In this document: positions 11,404 through 24,110 of the stretch, piece after piece
Layout: every line of letters begins with the position of its first letter
How positions within the stretch are numbered: the first letter of the stretch is position 1
Assembly: GCA_947034885.2 (NCBI GenBank)
Contig: OX344752.2
Coordinates: 10,664,001 to 10,728,000 of the forward strand
Source of the DNA: Thuidium tamariscinum
Taxonomy: Eukaryota; Streptophyta; Bryopsida; Hypnales; Thuidiaceae
DNA: 64,000 bases
Reading direction: 5' to 3'
Translations under genes and position numbers: made by a program
The notes under the pieces: model-generated
What the model was told of the DNA's origin: nothing
Seen by the model: only the letters and a program-made list of their open reading frames with translations
Databases searched by the model: none

Positions 11404-12801
11404 ATGGACGCCACCCGGAGGAACCGTAAAGCCAAAGGCAAGATGCAAAAAAGACAACGACACGTCCTTGTGGACTCTAATGTCGTGGCTCATGGAGGTT
11501 GGGAGAGGATCGAAGGCTTTTGAACCGCGACCACTTGTAGGGCATTTGTACAATGGTGCCACATCGATAAGCTTTTCCCCTATCATCGACACAAAATCCA
11601 CTTGAAGTCAAATATGGCAAATCTTCATGCTTGCACTCACGATGGATTTGTACAAAGATGTATCGAAGTATATCGATACTTGTACAAGACACGAAGTGTG
11701 CCTCGGAATGAAATTCCCTTGTTTCTGTGTGAGATGGTGTACGCGGAAGTTATTCTTCGACGAAGGGTGGATTGGAGCACCATTAAGGGAGCAAAGCTTG
11801 TCCAAAAACCGTCAACCAAGCACATTCCTAGGGCGGGTCCCTCCCAAAACCCACGTGAAGGTTTAGGGAAAAAGATTTTCATCAAGAATGAAGTTCCGAA
11901 CAATGAGTTCGTGTGGTCGGATCACGAAAGTAGTGAAGATGAGTTGATGGATGTTGGACTGCCACATGTGGGTGAGACATTGGCTAATTTGGAGCCTTTG
12001 GAGGAGGGGGAAGTGGAGGCGGGCCCCACGTTGACATTGCCTTCATTGGAAGGGATGCCAAGAATTGAAGGATCTGTTGAAGCTGCAAGTGTGGAGGCCA
12101 ACGAAGATATTCCATTGAACGACTTTGATAAAGTTCAATTGAAGAGTGTGCTTGAAGAGTTGGATAGAGCAAATGAAGAGAAAAGGACTTTGGAGGAAGG
12201 GGCAGTGACTGATACTTCTGATGATGTTCCAACCCTTCAAGCCCTCATTGAATCGGGACGAATTCAGTTGTCCAAGCAACATGAGCAAATCTTGAACTTG
12301 GAAGCATTCTATCTGAACTTCTCCGTTTCAGGGGGTGAAGGTTCTAGTTCTTCAACTAACAAATTTGTAGAAGAACGATTGGCTAAACTCAAGGAAGATT
12401 GTCACATCGAAGCTAACTGCTTGGAAAATGAAAAAAGATCTCTTGAAGGTGCACAATCAAAATTACGTGACCTTCAGAAAATGAAGGACAAAGCCCCTCT
12501 TGATCGTATTGTTGATATACAAGATTCTGAAGATCATGAGAGGCAACATGAGACATTGAAGTTGGAAGCAGAGGACCTAAAGAAGAAGTTAGCCCATGCT
12601 CTCGCATTGGAAAGTGATGTGGCCGGGGAAGTGGAGAAGAAGAAGATGAATTTGCTCAATGCACTGAATTTGAAGAAAGAGTACATGAAAAATAAATGGT
12701 GGGATTTTCCTCTTCAATCCAATTTGGATAGTGCCTACAAGGAGGCGAAGAAAGACTTGGAAGCTAAGAAAAGGCTAAAGACAGATGAACAAAGCAAGTA
12801 G
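11404..12801 (+). pseudogene. Coiled-coil protein gene with one in-frame stop
   Basis: The open frame from ATG 11602 (399 residues) continues upstream in the same frame to ATG 11404, interrupted only by a TGA at 11521-11523. The full product would be about 465 residues. The N-terminus is basic, the middle acidic (many E/D, about residues 120-230 of the intact part), and the C-terminal half is a heptad-like, Lys/Glu/Leu-rich coiled coil. I do not recognise the family. The TGA could come from CGA by one C-to-T change, as expected for a methylated transposon. Translation might restart at 11602. It sits between long inverted repeats and behind the shared GC-array promoter, so it is probably an element-encoded protein. 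No transposase domain is visible. Confidence 0.55.
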
Positions 12802-13164
12802 AGTGTTGTATGATCTTTTGGGGGGCTAGCAATGCTAGCATTTTTTGGAGGACTTATGACTTTTGTAAACATCTATATATAAAAAGGCTACTATTATTTT
12901 TTAGTATTATTTTGCAAACTTGGGGTGTTTCATTTCTATCATTGATGTGTATGGATGCAAAAGAATTCATATTCCTTTGTTTGCATGTTGATGGTTGTTT
13001 TTTAAACATCCAAAATGCTCATTCAATCTTTCAAAAAGCATCTCCATAAAATGCTCAATATGTAATATGTAGACATTTCAAATTTTTATGAAGAAAGTGT
13101 CCATATCTAAATTTCATAAAATAGATGTTTCTTTCAATTAATACATTTTTGTACATGCAACTTT

Positions 13165-14600
13165 CATATTCCTTTTTAGTTTTTAGGAATAGGATAATAT
13201 TTCATATGCTTCATCAATTTTCTTTAAATTATAAGCATACAAATTTAAACTGTGCATATTAGAGGTTATGAAGGTAAAGAAAATAGAATATTATCACTTA
13301 TGGATGACAGATTATAATGTTTGATCACGACTTCACGAGTGTGTTAAATTTACAAAACACATGCACAGTCTTACAATCCTCTTTTCATATGTTCAATTTA
13401 AAAAATTTGGTCACCGAAAAAATGAGATACAAACATTGGAGATGCATACATTGGAGACGCATAACCCCAATAAGTTTTGGGCTTTGAAATAAGTGCTCTA
13501 CAAATTTTCAAAATAAATTTAAAATGTGAATTTCTTAATTTGATTTTGTTACTAAAATGCTAGCATGAGAAGATAGAAATGCAAGTATGTAAGCCTTGAT
13601 TATAGATATAAGTAGGTATCCCACAACTATTGAATATTTCAATGTGTTTATAACATATGCACCAATAATATAAGTGTGTATAGTATAATCAAACTAGAAA
13701 TCTCTAATTATAAAAAGTTTCTATGATTTAAATACCTATACTATAGGTGAATAGTCTTGGGGATTCACATTTTTAGACTCATATAGTAGCATCTGTCATG
13801 ATCGTTAAGAGGTATTTTGATTAAGGGTTGTTAGGGATTTCCTAGTTTTCTAATCAACAAATGCACAATAAATTCTGTAAAGTTCTTCATTTAATTCAAT
13901 ATTCGAAATCTATAACAAAAATTGAAATATTAGATGCAGGATAATAATTACCATTGGAATTGGCATTTTCAATTCTATATAATTCAACTCTTAACAACTT
14001 ACTATTTGAAATCATTCTATATTCCTATGTACTGACATATATTTTCCAAAAATGTTATACACTTGTAGTTTGCCTAAAAAAAATTTCAAGCATCTTATGA
14101 ATTGCCTTTGAACATTGGTAATTTGGTATAGAAAAGAAACACCATTACGACAATTATTTTATACAAATGTGATTGTATGAAGTGCAACTTCCTAGGTTTT
14201 CATACATCACAAGGCCCTCAAAAGAATTACAATCAATTCAAATGTTAATATCTTGGCAATTTTCATAGTAGAAAATTGGTTAACTTTCCTCCACATCTTC
14301 TCAAACTAGTGTAATATAGGATCTTACAATTATATGTGCCTAAATTCATATTTTTTCCTAAAATCTATTACTTGAATTAAAAATAGCAATTGTCAAAACT
14401 ACCTGATTCAAATCACCTAAAGGCTTAAAATTCATTTTTGGAGTGTGTCCATTGAATTGCATTCAAATATTTGTATTAGTTTCACTATAGTATAACTTAT
14501 TTTTATTGTTCACCCCTTCTGGCTCAAATGTTTTTGGTCTAAATGTTCATTTCTAATACAATGGTGTTTGCCATTTACTAAAAGATATATGTATAACTTC
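13165..14600 (-). repeat. Long inverted repeat, right arm
   Basis: Reverse complement of about 7845-8990 (see the left arm). The matching blocks run in order from CCTAAAAACTAAAAAGG-like sequence at the inner side to TTTAGTAAATGGCAAA-like sequence at the outer side. Together the arms bound a segment of about 6.8 kb. Long terminal repeats of 1.1-1.4 kb would fit a MULE- or fold-back-type element, but no transposase is present. Confidence 0.7.
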
Positions 14601-15590
14601 AATTTTTAATTTTTAATTTTGCAACATTGAAGTAGCATTCTGCTCAAGTGTCTATTAACTACAAATTTTTTATGCAATAGTAATATTGCATTCCTTTAAT
14701 CCCTACAAGACTAAAACAGTTTTGACAATGGAGGATTTCAATCAATTGTATCCTTCCATATTTTTGGGCACATAGGTGTTATCATTTTTTAAAATTTTAA
14801 CTGTACAAAAGTAAAAATTATTATATCTAGCATGTATGGAATTAATTGTAGAACATTTCAATGGTTAGATCTTTACATTATAGCAATTCTTGATGATCAA
14901 CATCATGGGCCACAAACGTAGTTTTGGGAGAAACAAATTTATAAAAAGATGAATATAGATTTTTTAACCCCTTAGAAAAATTTATTTGGAGTCTAAAGAT
15001 AATTTAGTATTACCATATTGAAATTTGCTTCACCCTTAATTATTCCTAAAGATCTTTTGTTGAACATTTTTTAGATCTTAAATTATATGTTCTTGGAGTA
15101 TTATATTCAATAAAACCGAAATCCTTAATTATCCCTAAACTTCCATTGTCCCTCTACTTTGGAATGTTATTTATCTAGAAATATAATTGATATTTCAATT
15201 ACAACTTTAGAATGGAAGTTATATAGCAAAAAAAAAACCATTTACCTAAACCCTTAAATCATGAGAAGCCTACACAAAGGCTTCAAATAAGGATTAAACA
15301 CAAAATACTATGACATGAGATTGGATTCATTTTTATGGAAACCTCCTACTCATTTGACTTGGAGTAAAGTTCTTCTCAAATTGTACACAACATTGTTATC
15401 ATTTGGTCAATGCAAGCATCTTTACAATAAATACTTGTCCTTAAGATGCATTCAACATAATCCATTATTGCAACTAAATCCACATAAATTTTGGAGGCTA
15501 AGATATCCTCTTTAGGATACTATCTAATTGCTTAGATCAATGTCATTAAGGTCCATGTTAGAGCTAAAAAGGTAACTTAAATTTCTAATA
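14601..15590. other. AT-rich non-coding stretch
   Basis: One 66-codon frame at 15315-15515 has no supporting context. No feature supported. Confidence 0.5.
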
Positions 15591-15594
15591 TTTT

Positions 15595-16280
15595 ATTTGT
15601 AAATGTCCTTCTATTTCCACATTCTTGGATAAGTGCCATATTTTTTCAATTTTGTCTTCCCATTTTTCTTCAACTAATCTAAGTCTAATATTGAAATCTC
15701 AAAAATATTACATTCCCTTCTTTTTTTTAAAGTACTAGGGGGGGGTATCCATTGAATTTTAATAGAAACTCTATCTCCATAATGTTTTGGTAGTAGTTCA
15801 AGTATACATTTTGGGATAAGTATCATTTTTAAAAGTTCTGTCTTCCCATTTTTTTTTCAACTGATCGAAGTCTAATTTTGAGATCTCAAAAATATTACAT
15901 TTCCTTTTTTTTTAAAGTACTAGGGGGGGATCCATTGAATTTTAATAGAAACTCTATCTCCATAATGTTTTGGTAGAAGTTCAAGTTTACATTTTTGAAT
16001 AAGTGTCATTTTTTAAAATTTTGTCTTCCCATTTTTTTCCCCAATAATCTAAGTCTAATATTGAGATCTCAAAAATATTACATTTCCTTTTTTTTTAAAG
16101 TACTAGGGGGGGGGGGTTCCATTGAATTTTAATAGAAACTCTATCTCCATAATGTTTTGGTAGAAGTTCAAGTATACATTTTTGAATAGCTGTCATTTTT
16201 TAAAATTTTGTCTTCCCATTTTTTTTCCCACTAATCTAAGTCTAATACTGAGATCCCAAAAATATTACATTCCCTTTGTT
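15595..16280. repeat. Tandem repeat, about 185-bp unit, 3 complete copies plus a partial
   Basis: Each unit contains AAAGTACTAGGGGGG, then CCATTGAATTTTAATAG, AAACTCTATCTCCATAATG, TTTTGGTAG, GTCTTCCCATTTTT and CAAAAATATTACATT. The last block recurs at about 15699, 15887, 16069 and 16256 (spacings of about 182-188). It ends less than 200 bp from the left end of the giant MULE. The G-run length varies (6-11). Confidence 0.8.
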
Positions 16281-16458
16281 TCATATTGAGATTTGCTTCA
16301 CCCTTACAAGAAATTGCCATTGAAAACTTTGAAGATGACACATTGTATCTTATTAGTCCTTTAGGGATTAAGCATTTGAAATATCATGAAATTGAGGGTT
16401 GTCCTCCTCCATAATTGAGCTCTCATAGAACTCAACATTCCTAAGTAAAAGTATGATA

Positions 16459-16467
16459 TTTTTTATT
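16459..16467. repeat. 9-bp target-site duplication, left copy
   Basis: TTTTTTATT immediately precedes GGTGTACACT. The identical nonamer follows the right end at 50752-50760. Nine base pairs is the characteristic Mutator-superfamily duplication length. Its low complexity weakens but does not remove the evidence. Confidence 0.8.
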
Positions 16468-18715
16468 GGTGTACACTATTTCTCACCCTCCTTATAGCGG
16501 CTCATTATGAACTGGGTCCTTAATTGCTTCACAGTTTACAGCTTTGCGTGCCGGAGTCAGAAATTGTTCCCGGCTGACACGCAGGTGCACACCTGTAATT
16601 ACTATCTGACCTGCCCGCGGTAGAAGTAAGACCCTGCTGCCCAAAGGAAAAATGTACCGTTTCAGTCCCAGTGTTCTGGCAGGGACTGACACAAGCGGTT
16701 CTCCACTGAACCTGCCGTGGGAAGGGCTGGAGGGGCCTGGCATGGGGGTGAACCATGCCCTATCATGCGCATGTATGCCCATGCCCATGCCTGCTTGTTT
16801 TTTCATCACGAATTCAGCACTGATGCTCATTCCAGTGTTTCACTGCAGTCAGTTGGTCTATAGGCAACGGTTTTGGTCGGCTCATATTTTTGCTTGCTAC
16901 GGTCTACATGTTTACCAGGGTTGATCTGCCGGACATTGCGACATCGCGACAGACAGACGTCACGCAACGTCTAGTAGAGCCCTCGTGACGTCTCATTGAC
17001 TAAAAATCAAGTTGACTTAAAAATAAATCATTATAAATTAAGAATTTTGACATATATAAGTTGGGTTTCAATTAAGTGTTTCAATTTTATGAATACATAT
17101 TATATTCTTCATTTAGGTTCATAGTAATAGTAAGATTTTCATTTTTTTGAGCTGCTGAAAATGGACTTTCGCGACGAGGTGGGACGCCCTTCGTAACAAG
17201 TTGTCACCGTGACACGCAACATTGGACGTCGTACACGACACCCAAACCCAAAAATATGTTCGACAAGACAACCCTGATGTTTACTTTAAAAAATTAAAAA
17301 TTTTGTCCCGTTAAGTACTAAATTTATTCATAAATTATACTGAAACCATTCTTCTCGCATACAATGTTTGGAAAAAGGTGTCAATATCCTAAACCCATCA
17401 AACATTTGGAGAGACATATATAAATTTTTTTTATTACATTTAGAATTATATAGAGATAAATTTTCACATATATACATAAATATTTAAATGCACACGCATA
17501 TGTTTTTATCTGTCATGCGATTCACCCAATAAAAGAATGCATGCATGTATTTGTGTAAGGACTATCTAGGATACCAACTCATGGAAATCCATGACGGGTC
17601 AATCCTTTCTAACCCAAAAAATGCTCAAAATTTCCATTCCTATACCAACTAACATGAAAATATAAATAATCTGACTTCCTTCACATCCAACAACACCATG
17701 TCATCCGTAACTAGTATGCAAATGCATAGAATTCATTTCAAAATTTATGCCCACATACATCGCAACATTTAGCACCGTGGGAATTTTATTTCCTTGCACC
17801 CCTAATTTTTTTCCTTGAATTCATTTTCGCTTACCTAGAAGAAAGAGCGGTTTTACACACCCCATTGTTTTCTTCATCCACTTCCCTCTCCACAAGCTTC
17901 GGTGGTTCGTGCTAATTTTCTTGTTCTTGTACACCTCATGTTTCGTTCTTTATCAAATTTCACTTAACTTAACGATGATGTTTTAGTACACGCAACACAC
18001 ACCATTTTTGTGGTTCATCCATTTCCCTTTGTGCAAGCTTTTGTGCCTTGTGCCCTTTTATTTCCGGTTATTGGTCAATATATGTTTCGCCCTTTAAAAC
18101 ATTTCACTTATGTTAACCATAATGTTTTGAGGAACAACTACACACCCCATTTTTTTTGGTGATCCACTTCTCTTTGGGCAAGGTCTAGGGGCTTAGGCCA
18201 ATTTTTGGGTTTGTAGCCACCTTATGTTTTGCTCTTCTAAACATTTTCCTTCATCAAAATTGTAATGTTTGGGAACGCACTATACACCCCATTTTTTTTA
18301 TCCATCTATTTTCTTGTGTGCTAGGTTTAGGGTTCTGAAAAATTCTTGGATTTGTAGTCACCTTATGTTTCGGTTTTTAAGACATCTAGCGGGATGAAAT
18401 TTTAAAGTCTTGGTACACACTACACACACCATTTTTTTTATTTATCTATTTCCCTTTGTGCTAAATTATGTGGTTTATTCATTTTTGGTGTTTATGGGCA
18501 CCTCATTTTTTGTTCTTGAAGACATTTTGCTTTATTTAAACCGTTATCTTCTCGTATACAATTGCACACCCTATTTTTTGTCCTTCATCCACTTTCCTTA
18601 GTGGAACGTTTTGTGCTTTATGCAAATTTAATGGGTTTGGGTCACCTTCTATTGTGCTCTTTATAACATTTTGCTTCATTAGAACCAGAATGTTTGAGTA
18701 CACTCTATATATAGT
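16468..18715 (+). repeat. Left terminal inverted repeat of the giant MULE
   Basis: It matches the reverse complement of about 49490-50751. The outer 448 bp (16468-16915) is unusually GC-rich and nearly identical to the right end. The next part is AT-rich, and the inner part (about 17840-18715) is a degenerate minisatellite of about 120 bp units. It is longer than the right copy because of the hAT insertion at 16916-17276 and a segment at about 17545-18165 absent from the right copy. One CAGTGTTTC motif lies at 16833, 365 bp from the end, mirrored at 50378 on the right. Confidence 0.85.
16916..17276. mobile_element. 361-bp non-autonomous hAT element inside the left terminal repeat
   Basis: It begins CAGGGTTGATCTGCCGGACA and ends ATATGTTCGACAAGACAACCCTG (last bases shown as ACAACCCTG), giving imperfect inverted termini of about 22 bp. 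The 8-bp duplication ATGTTTAC flanks it exactly (16908-16915 and 17277-17284). The empty site is visible in the right terminal repeat, where ATGTTTAC occurs once. It has no coding capacity. Its terminus (AAACCCAAAAATATGT followed by CAACCCTG) matches the hAT end at 57447, so the element at 51-57.4 kb or a relative probably moved it. Confidence 0.92.
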
Positions 18716-19400
18716 ATACAATTTTTGCACACCCTATTCTATGGGATAGGCTACTAAGGGTGATGTACAGTTTGCTACCGTGGGAAATGTATGTCTTCTT
18801 TGTACATGGTGCTTATTTCTTTAGCATATTTTGGCTTAGGGTTTAGGCTTCAACAAGAAATACAAAAAATAAGAATACTAATTTCCTACTAATGAATGCT
18901 ACCAACCATGAATACCATATATTGACCAAAAATGACCAATTTAGTTCCGTACTACAATTTCACTTTGAATTTTTCATTGTACAAGGCTCTGGTGTACTTT
19001 AGAAGTTAATGAATTAAAGCAAATCTTCAATGCTAGCAATACCAACGTATGAAATTCCAAAGAATCTTGATTGTTTATTCGAATATGTACTCTATGAAAA
19101 CATGTTGCATACAAAAAATTACAAGTGTTACAATTACGCAATGAAAGATTTGATATTTCTCATGGCAACTTTTTCTTTCTAGTTTTAAGTAAAAAAATTG
19201 TTTGAATGATTTTGAAAACAATGTAAAAGACTAAATTCAATTCACATTTTCTTTTATTGACCGCTTGGAAATGGATTTCATCCTCCACGGTCTAAACAAC
19301 TACTACAAATCATGGTAATAGGTACTAAGGCAAGCTTCTTATTATTGTTGGGATAATGTATTTTTTGTGTTCTGGAATCCCAACTGAAGTGTTTCGTACT
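18716..19400. other. Spacer between left terminal repeat and gene A
   Basis: AT-rich, with one TTAGGGTTTAGG (about 18837) telomere-like motif. No coding frame. Confidence 0.5.
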
Positions 19401-20303
19401 GAAGAAAGCTTTGCCTTGCTTCGAGTGGAGGTTTGGAGTTCACCAACCCTAATCCGAACCCATGTGGAACTTCGAAAGTAGGCTTAGCTGCCATTTCGTC
19501 GACTAACGCAGAGCAGTGTTTTGATTTACGGATCGGAATGCTGCTCCCTGTTTTTCGACATTTCCCTTCGTTGCCTGCAGTAGCGCTTCCACGTTTCCAG
19601 CGTAGCGCTTCCATGCCTCTTCTTCATGATGTTTTGCTTTAGCAGGCACTTCAGCGAGTGACTTAAGTTGTCTCGTCAGGGGGGTAGGGTACTCAAGCAC
19701 TCCCGTAAACTTCATATAGCTCGTAAGACGTTCATCGGAGGCACAAATCATGAATACTCCAGCGGGCGCCGAATTGCGGAAGGACGTCTTAGCTTGTGCT
19801 TATCAAGACAGCAAGATTGGACACCCTAGTCCAAAGTGGACATCTTTACTGTCCTTATTTGCACAGGTTCTATTTCTGCCGATCCTCTTCTTCTACAGGG
19901 CTTCAGTTTTTTCACTTACTTGCATTGCATTTCCGGCCTCTGAGCGATGGAAGGGAAGGTTGAACGCTGTGGTCAAAAGTACTCCACCAGGGTTTAGGGT
20001 TTAAGGGCAGTAGTGGTATCGGGTACTGTAGGGTAACTTGTTTGTGTTCATAGGCATCGACAACTGCTTTTGCGTTAGCCATGTGGAATGACATTTGTTT
20101 CTGTAGGAGTTGTTTGTAATTTGTGTTTGTGCTGCGGCTGCTGCAATGAGCGATAGTGGAAGGTAAAAAACTGAGTTGAGGGCCATGAAAATTTGTGGTG
20201 GCTTTAGGGTTTAGGGTTCAATAAGAATTTTATAGCTCTTGCACTGTTCTTTAGCAACGTCTCTGCTGCCCAATCTAAGTGGGTAAGTTTGAATTCTTTG
20301 CAG
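19400..20303 (+). promoter_or_regulatory. Gene A leader with telo-box cluster
   Basis: Telomere-like motifs GGGTTTAGGGTTT (19988) and TTTAGGGTTTAGGGTT (about 20200) and the reverse type ACCCTAATCC (19447) cluster here. Similar clusters precede the other three genes of the element. A short coding-like stretch (about 19750-19868, ending TTGCACAG before GTTCTATT) resembles the equivalent region of gene C (about 48361-48230). It may be a first exon, but I could not reconcile the phases. CAGTGTTTT occurs at 19514. Confidence 0.45.
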
Positions 20304-23300
20304 GGTTGGATTCCCTTACCCAGACCATTACTTTTACTATCGGCCAGTGTTTCGTTGGGGTGAGCAGATAGGGTGGGCAAATTGGTTTACTGTTGTTGAC
20401 CTTCGAGAGGAGGTTCATTGCTCTTCCTGCAAAATGACAAAGCACACGCACACAACGATTGCTGCAGATGGTGCACTGAGGCATTTCGAAGGAGATGCAA
20501 CCACCCATGGACAGCCCGACAATTCTAAGGTATGCAGTGTCACGGTGCCTGGCTTCTGTGAGCCCCTCGTGCTTTCAGAACATTGTTATCTTTGGTTTAG
20601 GGTCCTTCCACGTTAGTGAAATGGCATTGCTTTGGAATAATTAGTCCATTTTTCTGAAATGGCTTTCCTTTGGATTAGCAGGCGGCCCCAACAATAGCAG
20701 GAGCTGAGGAAGAAAAGCGTGCATCGTTGAATGACGACTTTTGTCAAGCTGTCACCATCGACAGTCGAGTTTACAATGTCAATTACGGGTCAGCTGAAGA
20801 GTTTGCCAAGCTTTTGCACGAATGTGCCACGGACGCAGTTACAAACATACCACGCACTGTCGACCCTGTACGTTTTTTTTTCCAGTGCATTCATTGTGGA
20901 GACCAGACTTTCACAAGCAAGAACCGACTGAACCATCATCGGTTCATGTCTCAATGTCCTGCCGTGCTAGACGACACTGGAAACCCTAAGCGGATGTTGC
21001 CATATCCAGATCAAGGGTCAGGACAAGGCAAGAAATCTGAAATGATTCGGAAGGGGAAGGCCGTGGACGTGAAGACAAAGCTGGTCCGAAAGAAGGGCAC
21101 CAAGAGTGGGGAAGCTTCGGCTAAGGTCAGAGTGGAGCCTTGTAAGGTGAACAAGGAGGCTAATATGAGTCCGGGGGGAAATGAGCCAAGTCCTTCGGCA
21201 AAAACCCTGACAGCAGTTGTTGGGGACGGTAGCACACCAGCAGAGAAGAAAGCAGGCGAGGGAGGTGGTGTGCGCTTCTCTGAGGATACTACGTCATTGG
21301 GAGGACTCCGCAACACTACGGCCGGGAGTAATATGGAGGACAACACAAATGACAGTCAGAAAACTCAGCAGCTGGAAACGCAGGTGCAGGTCACACTGGA
21401 TGGGCAGGCTGTAGGAGGAACAGTGTCACAGATTGTATCGGAAATGAAGGCAAAGAAAACTCCTTCCGTAGAGTTAGTTGATACTATTGGGGATTCTCGA
21501 GTTCATAAAGCTACAAAGACGTCCATGACAGGGCAGAAGAAAAAGAATCAATCAAAGGGTGATTCCAAGCAAGGATCAGCATTGAATAGCATTGCGAAAC
21601 ACTGCACAGGACCGGACAAAACACCGCCGAGGAGACGACGCGTTCAGGTACTGCTCTCTGATAGTGAAGACGAGTCAACGCCGGACATTGAACCTACGAG
21701 TTCACCAGCACCCTTGACAAACCAGCCAGACGTGCCTAGCGAAATCCCAGACGAAGGACCTCCGTTGTCACCACATGACGTCTTTGAAGGTGTTATAGAA
21801 GAAAGGTGCGTGCAGCAGGAAGATCTCGCGGAACATGAGAAGGAGCCTACCCCTGCTGTCTTAGAACGTCAACGGTGCTCTACTCCAGCCTCTGAGCAAG
21901 AGCCAATGAAAGCCGCTGTATCTACATTGCAACAGTGTTCTACTCCAGCACGGACGCCGAAGACCAAGAAAGCCGCAGCCACTAGACCGCAGCAACGTAA
22001 GAAGGTAGCTAAGAAACCTGAAGAACAATCATCTCCAAGCCGGAAGCAGAAAGCGGATTCTGAAACTGTATTACATGCAGGACCACATTCCCCTACTGTT
22101 ACACCGGACAGGAAGCGAGCGAAGAGGGCTGATGACTTGGCGATAGTGGAGTGGACAGGTAATTACGAAGGAAACCATGCCTTACATCGTTATTGGCTCA
22201 CCGGTGTTGGTTCTGCAAAAACCAAAATGTGGCATCCTGAGTTGGCATATTGTACATCTGGTTGACTTGAGTGTTTAAATACAGAGGAGCAGGAAGCGAA
22301 GGCAGTTGCTTGTGTGAAGGCAGATGCATTGGCATTGTCACGCCATAGTCCTAAACCACCTGTCAATTGTGAGCCTCCATACTTGTACCACTTGGTGAAA
22401 ATCAGGCCACAGTTGTTAGACTGGGCGTGGGAGGGGCAGTCAAAAGTGCAGTTCTAGGAGCGGTTTGCTGAGTCTTGGAACTCAAAAACATTCCAAGCTG
22501 CAACCAAGGAGTGTGTCATGTGGTGGTCGTGTGAGGCTAAGGTATGACATAAATAACTTTCTTTTTGTGAAACAGATGTGATTCGTATCATGTTTTGTTG
22601 TTGCTCTCCTTTGCACTTCCAACCCGTATCCATTGTTTTATATTACAATTACTTTGTGCATGGAATGAAGTACCCTATGTTGGCTTGCATAAGTTTGGGC
22701 TCCTATAGGGCCAGTGATGTAGATCAGTGAAAATATATTTAACCCTTCATTTCATGCAGGAGGAGGATTACCCAGAATTTTTTGTAGCGGTTGGTGTAGC
22801 TGTGCAGTCCTTGTGCCACAGTGTAAAGTATGGAAAGGTCCCCCCGGACATCCCACTTTTTGGCAAGTACTTACAATACATGAGAGATCTTGAAGAGTAT
22901 GAGGAGAAATGTCAATCTCATGCCATTGAGTTGAAGGCGGAGTAAGAACGCTTTGTAGAAGATGCGGTTTTGGAATTCCGTCAAGCTACAGGAATGAAGC
23001 GTGAGGCTCTTGTGTGGGATTGGTGCCCCATTTGGTATGTTGTATCGGAGAGCAAGGAGTTGCTTGCAAAGCTGCCCCCGCCCCCTTGGCGGCATGATGG
23101 TAAATACTGACCTTTTCTTGTCTTCCATTTAACAGTTGTTTTAGAATGTGCATATTCATTCCTTCAGTGTTTCACTGTCATACATGTACTGTACCTGCGA
23201 AATATATAATGTGTGCCTTGCCACACAGATGAGGAGGCTGAGGAGGTTCGACGCATGATTCTAGCGAAACCTTTCACTCGAGTAAAGCCCGCAGCTTTTG

Positions 23301-24110
23301 TGCAAGTTTTGCGGATTGCACTCCAGAACGTCTTTGGTAGGTGGAGACAAATGACTTGCCCCATTTTTGGGCTCAGTCGTTCACTTCTTAGAACACTGTG
23401 CCATAGGCAAAGAGACATCTTGATAGCCCTATCAATCTTTGCATTCGAAGCACCTTATCGGTTTTCAGGTATGGCATCTTACGAGTGGGACGTGCTACAC
23501 GCATCTGTCATGAAGGACGCAGAACTCGTTAGCAAGGGAAAAGAAGGGCGAGTTCTGGATAACATCGTGCAGTGGCTCCAGCACGTACGGGTGCGCGCAT
23601 TACAAGACCTAGCACGTGATTACCCAGTGGCATTTAGGGTGTGTTGGATGACGACCAAACATGAACATTGGGGAGAGCAGGCAAAACATTGGTCTAAGTG
23701 CCTCCGATTCTGTGAGGATTTTGACTTGGGTTGGGTTCCGGGCACTGTGGCGCCTACATGGGCTTCTAGAGTGAAAGAGATCCGTACAAAAATCGTGGAC
23801 CTCATGAACTGTATGGAGATGGCTTGGACTGAGGATGAAGATTCAGTTTGGGCCAAATACCGTGCAAGTACTACACAGTGTCTGGAGGAAGCCAACAACG
23901 AAACACTGGAAGACTAGTCTGAAACACTAGCCCCGCAAAATTCATCCGATCCAGTGACCTCGTCGCACAAAGGAAAGGCATTACAAATTGATGACGCTTG
24001 CACCCAACCTCTCACCTAGACAATCTTCCCATCTCAGAGACAGCAACGGTTTTGGATGGGTTATCCTCCTTTGAAGAAGGTTCCAGTGTTTCGGTAGAGA
24101 GGAAACTATG
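20304..24110 (+). pseudogene. Paralogue A: zinc finger/ULP1-like cargo gene, truncated
   Basis: Exons by comparison with B and C: 20304-20529, 20682-about 22540, about 22760-23099, about 23228-24005, then a remnant to 24110. Exon 2 encodes the C2H2-like finger (CIHC at about 20891, then H and C residues ending SQCP) in a conserved block of about 110 residues. A basic, low-complexity linker follows. Stops interrupt it at 22263 (TGA), 22456 (TAG), 22943 (TAA), 23915 (TAG) and further on. The protease domain is almost gone: sequence encoding the linker joins directly to the KVPVFR...GNYEC region (about 24077-24115), losing the catalytic His and Asp. This paralogue is closer to C than to B in the finger block. 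It cannot make the full protein, though a truncated zinc-finger product to 22265 is possible. Confidence 0.8.

Noticed and set aside
16492-16830. 112-codon frame, mirrored at 50389-50727
   Set aside because: It lies in the outer terminal repeat, and the two copies simply follow from the inverted repeat. Differences are transitions with no sign of codon selection that I can see.
19988-20216. Interstitial telomere
   Set aside because: Only two to three scattered TTTAGGG units occur, in gene-leader positions; this fits telo-boxes, not a telomere remnant.
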